Shown one piece after another: positions 47,448 to 59,477 of a stretch of DNA of 64,000 bases. How positions within the stretch are numbered: position 1 is the stretch's first letter; every line of letters begins with the position of its first letter. The notes below the pieces were generated by a model. That model searched no databases. It was given only the letters and a program-made list of their open reading frames with translations, and was not told the origin of the DNA. The stretch is from Plasmodiophora brassicae. Lineage: Eukaryota; Endomyxa; Phytomyxea; Plasmodiophorida; Plasmodiophoridae. The stretch spans positions 372,001 through 436,000 of the forward strand of contig JASFAU010000011.1 in NCBI GenBank assembly GCA_039704465.1, in the 5' to 3' direction. Position numbers and translations under genes: made by a program.

Positions 47448-48167
47448 TCAGGCAACACTAGCTGATCGATCCGAGCAGCGGTCCCATTCAAAAGATTCGC
47501 CAATGGAGGGTTCCCGCTTCTCCTGCTCTTCTTGGCGCTCTCCGTCGATTGATTCCCCATAGGGCAGACGTCCAGGACGGGACGGTTCGTCGACGTCCCG
47601 CCTGACGAGGTCTCCCGCCCAACCCCAGGAGGCAGTCGACATCCTGTCGACCTCCCTCTCGATGAATACCTTGAGCAAGCGGATACCGAGCTCCCTCTCC
47701 AGCGCCTTGTTCGCTCCCTTGATGAACTTGGCGCCGAATACGCCGTCAGCGGTTCCGCGCAACCGGCTTGTTTGGCGCACACGCTCCCGGATGATCGTGG
47801 CCAGCATCCGCGCAGGATATCCGCCATTCGCATGGACGAACCGTTTAAACCGGCATATGCGAACCTGGACGCTCACCGTCAAGTCCAAGGCGGCGCCCGT
47901 TGACAGAACGACATGGTCGAGCACGATCGGGTCGTCGAGCAGGAACGACCGCGTGGGCAGATCGACCGTGTAGTTTCGTTCGCCCAGGTGCACCGCCTTG
48001 TACGACTCGTCGTCCTCGAGTACGATCTTCCCTGGCTGGACGCAGGTCGTGCGCCCGTTCACCTGGATGACGCGCAGGAACCCGCTCCCGATGACGTCGC
48101 CGCCCGGCTCGGTAACGGTGCAGCAGTCGCTGCTGCTCTCACTGGCGCTCCCGCGGCGCCACGCCAT
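47448..48167 (-). CDS. Possible SPFH/band-7-like protein
   Basis: Single-exon frame, about 239 residues from ATG 48167. The pattern is LRVIQVNGRTTCVQPGKIVL, then VVLSTGAALDLTVSVQVRI, then LERELGIRLLKVFIER. Strand-turn-strand plus an ELGI(R)xL..V helix recalls SPFH (stomatin/prohibitin/flotillin/HflK) domains. No membrane segment was seen, and the C-terminal 45 residues are charged and disordered. The call is weak. Confidence 0.4.
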   Translation of the reverse strand: MAWRRGSASESSSDCCTVTEPGGDVIGSGFLRVIQVNGRTTCVQPGKIVLEDDESYKAVHLGERNYTVDLPTRSFLLDDPIVLDHVVLSTGAALDLTVSVQVRICRFKRFVHANGGYPARMLATIIRERVRQTSRLRGTADGVFGAKFIKGANKALERELGIRLLKVFIEREVDRMSTASWGWAGDLVRRDVDEPSRPGRLPYGESIDGERQEEQEKREPSIGESFEWDRCSDRSASVA

Positions 48168-48303
48168 GGCCGTTTTGCCGAATGGCCACGACCGCACGGA
48201 GCCGCACACATCGGAGCCGTACGCAACAAAATTCGCGAACGCTGCAGCCGACGTGGCTGGCCGGGCCCATTGGCTTGCTCTACGCCGCTACACAGGTCGC
48301 CGT

Positions 48304-50398
48304 TTATGAGGAACATGCGTCGGGTCGGAGCGGGTCGGCGTCGGGGAGCCGGGGTCGGAACGAGGTCTGCCGCCACGGCAGACGATCGCGTAACGTGGCG
48401 TCTAGGTGGACGGAAGAATGGATGTCGTCGTTGAGTCGATCGAGGAAGCGGTGCTCTGCGCGGATCGTTCGGGTGACGGCCCAGGCGGTCGGGTCGGCGC
48501 AGGGTCGGCGCCGCAGGCTGTCGACGACGTGCTGATGCCAGCGCCGGCCATGCGCGGTACTGCGCCCAACCGTGAACTCGTTGATGACGAGCGAGGTCAG
48601 GACGTTCAGGACGGCGATGTTGTTCAGGAAGTAGAAGGTGGCGAAGAAGGCGCCGGTGAACAGCGACCCGGTGAGCGCCACGTATCCGTCCGTGATTACG
48701 TTCCAGCTGTTCCCGATCGTGACAGTGAACAGCGTTATCAGAGACCTCCCGAACGTGTTGAAATGCAACTCGTAGTACGCGTTCCGGTCCCAGGCCTCGG
48801 CGGTGTCGTGCGCCATGACGCTAAAGGCGTCGACGCGCTGCTCGAGGGACCCGGTCACCACGCCGTTGAACGCGATGTGCCCGATCATAGCGAAGGCGTA
48901 GAACAGGCAAAGCAGCAGCCCAGCGATGGCGACCAGCGTTGGCGTGACGACGGCTGACAGGCGGGCGACCCCGGGTAGGCAGTGCTGGAGGCGAACGACG
49001 ACCACGACGCGAAGTACGCGCCAAGGCGGGGGCAGAACGTACCCGAGGGCGGCAACGACGAACGCACACAGGTCCACGTAGATCGTCCGCGTTCGGAACC
49101 GTCGCCTGCTGATCAGCACATCGACAACGCCGACCACCATGGCAGCACTTTCGATAACCGGGAACGAGTCCGTCCCCTTACAGAGAAACACGACCTGCAC
49201 CAACGCGTTCACGACAATCGCGCCTTGCGACAGGTACTGTAAAACGGATATCGTCGACATCTGCGACCACCCGGCGGCGGCGTCGACGTCGTCGTCATCG
49301 GCAGCGACCGCGCGTCGGAAGCGGACCTGCAGGAAGTCGCCGCTGCTGAGCCAGTCCTCATGGGAACATGTACCTGTCGACGTCGGGTCCAGGACCCCGA
49401 AGATGACGCGGGCGTGATCCGGGTCGAGGTCGGGCCGCGCCACCGCCATGACTCGGCAGAAGTCGCGCTCGGCGATCGTCCCGGTCCGCTGGTGGTCCAG
49501 GATGGCGAACACGGCGCCGAGCGCCTCCGACTGCCATCGGAAGCGCTCGGCGATCTGCGCGCTCCTGTCCGCCAGGAACGCGCCGTACGTCGCCGCCAGC
49601 AGGTAGTTCAGCAGGATCCATTCGCCGACCACCAGGTAGACCACGAAGTACCATGCGGATGCCGGGTGCGCCCCGAGCGATGGCGTCATCGCATCTGAAC
49701 GATCAGGCGCATCACATCAGTGATGACGTGGCCGGGTCCGGTGGTGGGTGCCACGTGCCGGGGTAATTGACGGCGGTCAACAGGTACATGGTGGACAGGA
49801 GGGAGGCGCCCAGGGACGCGAAATGGCGGTTGTGGTCCGACAGCAGGAGGCAGGCGATGGCGGCGCTGACGACAACGTGGGCGGCGAGCAGCTCGATGTA
49901 CGGCCGGACGGCGATCAGCGACTGCCTGAGCGACCGAAGGCAGGACCGGATCGACGGGTACGTGTCCGCAATGATGACCGGGGCGATGTAGGACGACGCA
50001 CGCGACGACCCGGGTACGACGATGGCGACGGCGAGGTCAACAAGGACGGCGCCGGCCACAAGGTCGTGTACGAGCCGATGCGGCATCGTGTAGGCCTGCG
50101 CCGACGTCCGCGCCGCGTACACGGCCACGATGTACACGTGGCACGCCACGAGGACGGCGGCCCTGTCCTGCAGGTGGTCGTTGAGGATCGGGACGAGCAG
50201 GTGGACAATGATGGCCAGCAGGACGGCAGCGCGGGCCGGCAGCGAATGCAGGGCGACGTAGCAGCGCAAACGCTGTGGGGTGCTCGCGATACGCGGGCTG
50301 TGCGGGCGGAAGTGCATGGCGTCGGACAGCCAGGCGGCGGCGAGTGCAATGGAGCGGTCAGGCAGCGCCCCCAGCAGCAGCGGCACGTCGGCGTCCAT
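48304..50398 (-). CDS. Two-pore-channel-like cation channel with EF hands
   Basis: Two parts of one gene lie on the minus strand. The upstream part (50398 to about 49715) has six hydrophobic helices and a pore-like LLTAVNYPGTWHPP; the downstream part (49689-48304) starts with a helix HPASAWYFVVYLVVGEW, then two EF-hand-like loops (DHQRTGTIAERD, DPTSTGTCSHED), six more helices, a second pore LFTVTIGNSWNVITDGYV and a helix NNIAVLNVLTSLVINEF. Repeat-EF hands-repeat is the TPC1 layout. TPC channels are vacuolar or endolysosomal Ca2+/Na+ channels. The junction near 49712-49690 does not resolve with a canonical GT donor in phase, so a frameshift or an unusual splice is possible; the two halves may be misassembled. 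Confidence 0.65.
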
Positions 50399-50548
50399 GA
50401 CGAATCCGTCTACCAATGTGACAGGGCCGGCACCGTCTGCCTGGGCGCTGATATCGTCACAGGGATCGCGCGTCGGGGGCGAACCTCACACGAGCAAAGG
50501 ACACGCAGCCGCATCTGAATGTGTTTACGAACCACCCATCGGCGGGTA

Positions 50549-51016
50549 TTAGGGTCTGGCAGGCAGCTGGGTGTCGACGCCATGCGCGTCGAGCTGATGG
50601 CGCCGCAACGAGCTGTTCGTCGTGTAGGCCGCGTCGCAGCCGCCGATGTCGCACTGGAACGGGCGCTCCCCGGTATGGACCCGAACGTGGTTGGCGAGGT
50701 GGCGGCCCGAGACGAAGCTCTTGTGGCAGGCGGCGCACGGGAACGGCTTCTCCGACGAATGGGTGAACATGTGCGACTTCAGGGACTGCCGGCGCCTGAA
50801 GTACTTGCTGCAGATGTGGCACTGGTGCGGCGTCGGAATGGGCGAGCAGGAGGCGAGCACCGGCGAGATGGCGGTCGGACCGCTGCTGCTGTCATCGAAC
50901 GCGGCGTCCATGTCGTCCGGTCGCAGCAGGGCCGGCCCTGACGGGCTGGTGGTGGTCGGCGGATACTGGAAGTACCGGACGCGGTGGGCGATCGGGATGA
51001 CGACCTCGAACGCCAT
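50549..51016 (-). CDS. C2H2 zinc-finger protein (three fingers)
   Basis: From ATG 51016 the product has about 155 residues. Three classic fingers follow a Ser/Pro/Asp-rich N-terminus: CHICSKYFRRRQSLKSHMFTH, CAACHKSFVSGRHLANHVRVH and CDIGGCDAAYTTNSSLRRH, with TGEKP-like linkers (SSEKPFP, TGERPFQ). It is likely a DNA-binding regulator. An upstream open frame to 51121 lacks ATG, so another 5' exon is possible. Confidence 0.85.
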   Translation of the reverse strand: MAFEVVIPIAHRVRYFQYPPTTTSPSGPALLRPDDMDAAFDDSSSGPTAISPVLASCSPIPTPHQCHICSKYFRRRQSLKSHMFTHSSEKPFPCAACHKSFVSGRHLANHVRVHTGERPFQCDIGGCDAAYTTNSSLRRHQLDAHGVDTQLPARP

Positions 51017-51135
51017 GCGGGAGATGGACCTGTACAATACGTGGACGATGTCGCCAGCGGGCGTCACTTTGAACAATGGCGGGGGGCGGTCGTTGGCCGA
51101 GTTCGGCGATGAGGTGTACACGAAATATCTCAGTC

Positions 51136-51400
51136 GGTGTCTGCTAACGATGAGTCACACGGGAGGAAACCCGGCGCCGACGACGGCCCGTCGCGTTGCG
51201 TCACGACGGCGGAAGGCGCGAGTCACCGGTGTTCGCTGCAGGGGCGTTCGGCGACGCTGTGTCCACGAACGATCCGTCCGTGCCTGCTAACGATGAGTCA
51301 CACCTCGCCGATGGCCGCGGATCCTGTCACGTCACGACGTCGGAACGCTGCGAGTCAACGTGTTCGCTGCCGACTGGCGAATGCCCGGTTTACTGGTGAT
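51136..51400. repeat. Imperfect direct duplication with TGAGTCAC elements
   Basis: Copy 1 (about 51141-51240) and copy 2 (about 51284-51371) share CTGCTAACGATGAGTCACA at their left ends and GTCACGACG and GTGTTCGCTGC further on, with 12 nt less spacing in copy 2. TGAGTCAC matches an AP-1/bZIP core, and a related GAGTCA recurs in each copy. The region lies upstream of the C2H2 gene (minus strand). Confidence 0.8.
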
Positions 51401-51440
51401 CACAGCGGACGACGCGGCGGCGGGTTCTGAGCGAAACGGG

Positions 51441-51791
51441 TTAAATCAGCGACGGCGGCGGCGGCGCGCGCGCGTCGGTTCCGACCTCAAAGAAGCGCGC
51501 CGTGCGCTCACGCTCGTTCTCAGCATCGTACACTCGCCATTCGGATTTCTTGACGGCGCTCGAGATCCAGGCGCCAAGCGCCCCGAACCCCGCCGCCGTC
51601 ATGATCTGCTCGATCGGGACTGCACGCGCCGCGTCGTCAGGGTTACCTAGGCAGCACAGGCGGCGGTCGCCGCCCCATACGTACGGCGGGACCGCGTGAA
51701 ATGCGTCTGCCCGAGCACGCTGCCCGTCCGCACCGACGCCGTCATCATCGACACGGCCAGGCCGAACATCGCACCGCCCAGGAACCCCATC
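51441..51791 (-). CDS. Small unknown membrane protein
   Basis: Two exons join through a short intron around 51652-51688 (TRSR|RNPDDAARAV). The N-terminus MGFLGGAMFGLAVSMMTAS and a later GFGALGAWISSAVKKSEW are short hydrophobic, glycine-rich helices, followed by a charged tail and RAPPPPSLI. Small size with two glycine-zipper-like helices suggests an organellar inner-membrane protein. Family unknown. Confidence 0.5.
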   Translation of the reverse strand, partial: DGVPGRCDVRPGRVDDDGVGADGQRARADAFHAVPPYVWGGDRRLCCLGNPDDAARAVPIEQIMTAAGFGALGAWISSAVKKSEWRVYDAENERERTARFFEVGTDARAPPPPSLI

Positions 51792-52017
51792 GCCACCTGA
51801 ACGACGCCCCCGTCGTCTTCTTCTGGACGCCACCAAAAAAGGCGCGAACGAAGGTCCGGCCCCTGACGACGCACACGAACAGACGACCGGTGTGCCTACG
51901 ACGTAGCTCTACGAAACCGGGGGAGCGCCAGGTACACACCCTGCCAGCGGAAACTGGACCGCCCGGTCAGACGTGCAGGCACACAGCAGGTGTTTGGGAA
52001 GCCGAGAGGTTCTCATA

Positions 52018-55000
52018 TTACAAGGCGTTTACGTCTGCAACGTATGTAGTGGCGAATCCGGATGTGGAGAGACCCGACAGTGCATGCTGCAAGGTCTGGC
52101 GAAGGTCGGGTGCAGCGCGCGGGGATTTGGCGCTCGATTCGAAACGTCGGATCATGTCGCGAACGGCAAGGTCGAGGTTCCGGCGGTACGAAGGGCGTCG
52201 GTGGTCCAGCAGGCAGGCGGCCATGGTGAAGCGGCGCCGGATGCAGAGAAGGGCGGCGCAGTGGATGGGGCCGCCAATTGCGTCGGCGTCCTTGACACGG
52301 CTGGAAAGGTACCACTGGATGACGGTCTGCACCGGGCCGTCGATCAGATCATCGACCAGGCAGGCCTTTAACGCCAGAGCCACAACGCTATCATCGTCTG
52401 AATCGACGACGTCTTGACGGAGGGCGTACAGCTCGGTCGGAAGGCGGAAGCTGCCATGATCGGTGTCACCAGGCAGGCGATTCAGTTCGGTAACAGCGTC
52501 TCGACGGATATGCTCCAAGTTGGAGACCAGCGCCACCTTCAAGGCCGTAAGGCCATCGGCGCTGATCTTCACTTGAGCGATCAAAGCTCGCTGAAGGTCT
52601 TCATCGAGCCCAGGTGCCAGAGCCGCAAACATGCGAAGCAAACGACCTGTGACGCCGGGTAGGGAGGCGTAGGACGACAGGATGGACAGCGCGACGTCTT
52701 GTTCGACCAGGTCAGGTTTGGCAACCATCATCGTTGCCAGGGCACACAGTTGTACGTCCGATTCTCGAGATTCCAGCGCCAAACGCCGCAGCAGTGCACG
52801 GTCGATGGGTGCATTTGGAGCAGCGGACGGGGTCCAGCAGCTATCCAGCAGCGCCAGGCAGTACAACTCAGGATCCTTGTCGTCCTCGTCAAGGGCGGAC
52901 AGAATCGCAGCCCGAACCGGATAGGTGGCATTGCCACGTTGTCCAGAAGCGACTTCCTTCAGGTATCGAATAGCGGCCTCGGTCACCGAAGCCGGATAGT
53001 GCCTGATGACATTTGATATCGCACCGGCAGCTTCCGGAATGGATTTCGGGTCTGCGGCACAAACGCCGATAGGGCATTGCTGTCTGAATGTCTGACAAAA
53101 TACCAACATCAGCACCATGCGCGACGTCGACCAACTTGAACCTACAAGGCGAAACCCGTTGCCTTCATGCCTGATGGGAGCGCAGACGCTCAGGGCAGAT
53201 GCTGTGTCGACCATAGACTTGGCGAAAGAATGGACGGCAGCAGCGAGGTCGATGCTCTCGATCACAATGCTGTCTTCTGCAGCCACTTCATGGGCAGAGC
53301 GGATAAACCGAACAACAGCATCGGCATCAGAGCACGATGCCACGGCGGCATGAAGTGCACGTTTGCACCGCGTTACGATGTCCCCGCCATGCTGGTCAAA
53401 GAAGAAGCGGCGAGTTTCAGGAATCGGCGACGCGTTAGCAAGCCGGCATGCTGTCCGGGCTAGACTCAGCCTCGAAGCCGATGAAGGATCTCGCTGGGCG
53501 ACGTAATCCAAGCCATACTCAAGAGCAACGAGATTGTCTGGTACGTTGAGAAACACCTCAACGACTATGTGCAAGGACGGTTAGGCCAGCCTTGGAAAGG
53601 AACGGAACGGGTACGTACCGCTGTCGACTGGCAGTTTGCGGAAGTAATGATCATAGGGTTGAATCCAGGACGCATAGGATTGGGACCATCCACGCGGAGG
53701 CCCTGCCGTAACGACCGACACGAGGTACAACATCACCACGGTGGACTCGGTCAACGGGGGCACAGACGGCACATGCTGCAACTCGGATATCCGCGAAGCC
53801 AGACGGCCTAGAACGCTCACAGTCTACCCCAATGATATCAGACAGAGAGCTACTAAGTACGCACGAGCGACATAACCGACGCGGTCGTTGACAGCAGAGA
53901 GTAACGCGGCATGAGCTTCGGACCCGCCATGCAAGACGAGCTTATAATCGACCGCAATATCGCTCTTCTGCAGCCGTTCGAGGATCTGAACGAGACAGTA
54001 CTTGGTGAGCCATGCAAACGTTCGCTTGGCCGACCCGCATACACTGATATGCTTTTGCAAACGGGACGATGCCGATTTGTCCACAGATGACCGCAGGCGG
54101 TACAATATTGACCGGCGAACATGGTCTGAGCCGCTGACCAAATCGTCGACTTCGTCGAAAATCGTACCCGACTTGACCTTCCCCAACATAAGAACGCCCC
54201 ACTAAAGGGTCGCACAGTTAATGCAAAGATACATACGGAACCGCGTCGTCTACTACCTTCCCTACATGCTGTTCGAGCTCGGCCCTATTCTGAACAGAAG
54301 TGAACAAATAGCGCATGTGACTGCGCACCAGATCGTCTAGATTGACTTGACAGCGCTCCGATAACGACATCACGCTTTCAATGCGCTCCGAATCCAGACT
54401 ATCAGTGAACATGAGAACATGCCGATGCAGGAACAGTGAATAATTACCTCTGAATCAAACGTTGAAACGCGGATTGAGCATACGCTCGATCAACAACCAT
54501 TCTATCCCCATCGAAGTCGTCCGGAACAATCTGGCAGAGCTCTGCACACAGTTGCATAGACTTGTGGAAATCCAGCGCTGACTGGGTAACATAATCCGCA
54601 GGAGATCCATGCAGCATTGACAGCAACTTGCCGTTATCGATAGTAACCACGTCGCGGGCAGACACCGACCACCTTTGATGTTTCAAAACCGAAATTGTCG
54701 CAAGGCACCGATATGCAAACTCGATCATGACGGATATTCTCACATCTACAGGTGGGTTGTCCACCGCCCTCTGAACAAGCTGGACAGCACGATGATCATC
54801 GTCGACATCGGCCACATACGCCGCTAACGGGACGAGATCGCCCAGAGACGAGATTCGTTCATCTGGCCTGACCTGTGGAGAGCGACCCCGGTCTTTAACG
54901 AGGGAAAGAGCGCAGCGCATCGGGTCCATAGATACGTGTTGTTCGGCATCATAAACAATGTTCGCACACTGATTATCGAGTAGGTTCAGAAGCTCGGAAT

Positions 55001-58000
55001 CAGGGCATGCCCACAAGGCATGGCGATACAGGCTAGGGTCGTCAAAATCCACACAAGCCTTCCAAGCAGCTCGATAATGACGTTCTGTCATGATTCGAGT
55101 TGCCAGTTGAGCAGCTCGATCCTTGTGGTGGAACGAATTTGCAAGGAGAGCCGCCCGCATAAGAACATCAGATACCTCGTCTTGGGAACGAATCCCGACC
55201 AGGCTGCAAATGTCGACGATATCCTGAAACCCTTGGGAATCGTGGCGGCGGTCCCGACGCACGAAACAATCAATCAATTTCCTCAGCAATTCTACACGAA
55301 ATTCCCCCGGCCGCAATTCAATAGGCCGAAATGACGAAAGACCTGAAATCCACATTGAATCACACGTATTCTGTTACTCGCAATAGCAGACCCACCGAAT
55401 CGTCGTATTCGCTCAACCGCCTCGTGGAGATTGCGCTCTTCAACAACGTCAGCGTTGTCTTCACATAAGGATAAGGCAGCATGAGCAGACTGCATTGCAG
55501 GGTCGGAAGGTTCAGGGCCAGCACGGTTGAACTGAGCGCGAGCTTCTCGTAGAGCAACGCGCTCGAATACAGAACGGTCGAATAGAAGAGAAAAGTGACG
55601 CGCGACGTCAAGTTGCCCATGATTAAAGATTGCTGCAAGAAAGACTTCCTGTGCCTCATGGATACGCTCCGCTCCCGCGAGCGTGTACACATCTTTGAGA
55701 AGGCCACCGTAACGTTGGGAAGGCAACAGGAGCTTTGACGATATCCCTGTCACTTCATCCAGGATTATAGATCTGATAACAGAAAGAATCGCATCCTGGA
55801 ACGCGACAGTAAGAACAAAGGTCATGTAGACTGCTACGTTAATTGTTCTTACGTGGTCATTGTCTGCGAAGACGGAGGGCGGTTGTGGATGGCGACGTTT
55901 GATACATATTTCGCATGACCGCAGCATTTGGAAGCATAATTCGTCGTTCGCAATGTCAGCAAGTTCAGATATGTAGGGGAAATTCGCTGGATCACTAACT
56001 CTGCACAGGCCGAAAGCGGATCGCGCTACATCCTCAGGGTTCTCGATGATAGACTCCGATCGCAACAACGACACAGCAAGAGGCGTATGTTGAGGAGCAA
56101 GTCGTCCAAGAATGAATTCGACCATGCAGCGCCGGCGCTCGATCCTGTCGGGGAACATAGGCCAAACCCTCTCGACAGCATCTTGCACGATGGAATGAGC
56201 TGATGAAGCCGATAGCATTAATGCAATACGGGCCACATTGCTATCCTCCTGGGCAAACTTGGATAGGACATAGCGAGAATGATTATCAGATTCCCCGTCC
56301 CAGTCGTAGACAAATGTTGAAAACCACGCAGCAGCCGACAGCAAATCACGAAGGCGCGCATTCTCAGGGAACTGCTCGACTCCATACCTCAGGAGCGAGA
56401 CAGCGTTGCTCGTAAACCCTATCCATTATAAGGCCAAACGTATAAGCAGGCCTGCGCCGCGACCTGCTTACCTGATCGTTGATCGATTTCTAAAGCACGT
56501 TGCTCAAGCCAAACATTCACAGGTACACCAGGACCTGTTTCGGTCAACATCGCTTTCCATTGATCAACAACAGGCACAGTATCGTCCGGCGTTCGCTCCG
56601 GAGTCAACACAGACTTTAGAACAAACGACAGAAACTCTGATGTTTGTTCGACCCAGTCAGGGTCTCTCGCCTGGCAAGAAGCAACAACCGCACCAGCACT
56701 GTGGATAGCTCCCTCTGACACGTTCGCACTAGGTAAGAGCGTTTCGTACCTTCACAGACGGAATGAGATCAGTCCTCTGTTTCAATAGCTGCGCACGTAC
56801 GAGGTAACGGGTACGGTTTCAGGAATGCATGACAGGATCTCGAGTCGGTACGGCTCGAGGACGCGAGAATGCCGATGAAGCAAAACCTGTAACGCGGAAA
56901 TACGGTCAGCACGCGCAGCAGCGATCGCTATATCGCGAAGCGATGTCGATCGAAACTCCCGAAACCTGGACGTGGTACAGAGGTTACATTTCACAGGTAA
57001 CGAGCATCAGATACAGACTACTTACTCGGATGGATCATATCTCTGAATCAATGTGAACGTCTCGAGTACGTCTAGGTAATAGAGAAACAGAAGTCTGTAC
57101 GCCCACAGGATTGCGCTCTCGTCACGAACCGCCGAATCAGCAGATGGCCTACAAAGAGCAAGTCAGCTCTATCGTAGTGTGCGGTACACATAACGAACTT
57201 CCGAGATGAAGCATCCGTCTGCTTCAAGCCATATTCCAGCAATTCCTTCTGGGCTGCGGCATCTGCGGCGACGCGAGTACGGCACTGCTCAAGGACCCAG
57301 TACTGATCGGTTTTGACGTTGCAGAGCAGGCTGGAAATTGAGTCGGAACTAACGACCCCGGACGCAAACTGGCGCTGGTAGACGGGATCAGCGCAAATTT
57401 GGAAACGAGAGCATAACTCCAATGCCGAATCGTAAGCCTGCCGTGATAAGCAATGTGCTAGGGCAGTCTCCACAGGCACGCGACGAATCGAACTTAATGT
57501 GAGTGAAACGCGCCGCATAATCGTTCCACTAGCGGTTATCTCCTCAGACCAGGCGACACGTGGTCTCAGATAATGGTCCAGCGTTGTCAGGGCGAAGAGG
57601 CCAGACGGCGACAATGACGACAGACTTACGCGAATCCGGGGTTCAAACTTCTGAATGCCGCATTCTCGCGACAGATCAAGGCTATCGCCGTCCCGAACCG
57701 CAATAGACCATATGGCAAGGTCTCCGTCACCTAAACAGACCACCAACAGGTCATCCGACCAGAACGATATGTCAACGGCAGGCGTCTTGAAGACGATGGC
57801 CCCAACCCGCTTTGGACGGGGCCGTACACGCCAGATTGTGACATGGCCATATCCATCGAGAGTCGCAATGGCGGTCTGGCACGGCGAAATACGAATAACC
57901 ACGTTCAAGACAGACAGGGGCGACACTTGCTTCATGTGCATGCCGGGTTTCGATTGACCCAGCAGTTGGGCGAGACGCCGTCGACTCGGCGTTATGCTGT

Positions 58001-59162
58001 TGTCAATCATTGGGCCAGCTGGCTCCCCCAGAACGTCCAGTGAGCGGAATTGTAGGCGCGTCGCATCAATGTTCGCCGCCATCGTCTGTGCAATATCAAA
58101 CTGCTTCAGCGTCATCCGAGGCGATACACTTTGCGTCTCCTCATTGCACGGCGGGTCCAGATCCGAATTCGATGGATCGCTGTCTGGACCGAACGCGTAG
58201 AGCGTGGACGACGAATCCCGGACTGCAACTCCAGACAGCCCATCAAACAAATGCTGGACACTGAACTCATGCACGACAGGATCCCGGGACGACCTGACCA
58301 TACGAGACGTAAATATTTGAAAAGCATGGCCATCATAGAGGGTGCCAACTGAATCGGTTACCTTGATGGTTGGCCATCCCTTGCCACGGAAAGCGCTCGT
58401 CGCGAATGAAACCGACCGTCGCCTGATACATGCCCGATGTTGATCGAGTAGATGATCGCCTGCCTTGTAGCAACGCAAAGGAATATCGGAGACGACGACG
58501 CCGTAGTCTCGTTCCGATCATGAATGCGAATAAAGCAAAGAGTCACAACATCGCCCTTGACAGGGACCGACAGAATCTTATTCAGCCGGCGGAGCGGTCG
58601 CGAGGAGTCGTAAACGTAGCATCGGCCAGCAAAGTGACAGGCCAAGAGAGTGCCGTCCTCGTTCCAAACGAAATGCGAAGGAGTGTGGAACAGTGCCGCG
58701 GCAGAATCTTGATTGGACATAGCTGTACAACCTTCGGTTAAGACAGAGACTATGAAGACGAGTGATGAACGTACGCTTCTGCTTGAACAGATCGTGGAAC
58801 TTCAACGATGCTGCGAGGTTGTCCTTCTGGATGCGGATGCAGTATACGCCAGTGAAGGCCCCGACGACGACAGTGCGACGATGTGCAACAAGATGCCACC
58901 GAGACGACGCTGCCTGCATGGCCTTCCGCTCGTCATCGTCGGTGAGCGGTTTCAGCCGCCCTGAAAGCCCGCACAGGGCATCGACGAATCGTCGGCAGCG
59001 CGATGGGGCAACCTGGCGCGGCTCTGCCAGCGCGTCCACATCGACATCGTCGATCACGTCGTACTGGCCCGACCCCAAATCCGGAATCGACCACGACGCC
59101 AATGGCACCGAGTCATACAGCATCGGCTGGCCGTCGCCGCTCCCCTCATTGCAGCCGTCCAT
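52018..59162 (-). CDS. NBAS/SEC39-like Dsl1-complex subunit (one long gene)
   Basis: A chain of minus-strand exons. The first (from 59162) encodes YDSVPLASWSIPDLGSGQ, an N-terminal propeller with RWHLVAHRRTVVVGAFTG and SHFVWNEDGTLLACHFAG. The 58478-57072 exon ends with a Sec39-type region ALAHCLSRQAYDSALELCSR, VLEQCRTRVAADAAAQKELL, LEYGLKQTDA, which matches NBAS/MAG2. Helical repeats continue through 56344-53824. The frame joins across a 49-nt intron (DRVGY|TVSVLGRLASR) at about 53807-53855 to the next block (53806-53632), then to 53574-52018 (PVDS|VVEVFLNVPDN). The whole product is about 2200 residues, near the length of NBAS. NBAS links ER SNAREs to Golgi-derived vesicles. Joining the 3' block is inferred from splice phase, not homology. 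The N-terminus is the first ATG in frame. Confidence 0.65.
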
Positions 59163-59477
59163 GCATCCAGGCGGCTATTGTGCGCAGTCCCCCGATTTTA
59201 TTTTCCTCGGGTCGCTGAGCCCCCACTCCAACGGCGTGCCTGGAACGCAGTCGCCGCGCTCACCGCCTGCGTCCCCATTTACTCATTAGGTGGCACCTGT
59301 GCTGCGAACTGCAAACGGAAGGACACTGCGGCACAGCGCTGCACGTTCGCGCTGCAGACGGTGCAACCCGTGGGCAGACACTCGGCAGGGGTGGATTTTG
59401 GGAGCCAGTTTTTGGCGGTCGCCACTGCCACTTCGTAGCCATCTGGTCGGAGGCGCCACCCAGCCGAGTGCGTCGGT
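59163..59477. promoter_or_regulatory. Bidirectional promoter region between NBAS-like and coiled-coil genes
   Basis: About 315 nt between divergent genes, with no coding signal I can support. It must hold both promoters. Confidence 0.4.

Noticed and set aside
53824..54189. Separate gene ending at 53824
   Set aside because: The stop lies in a sequence with all marks of an intron, and excision joins both sides in phase.
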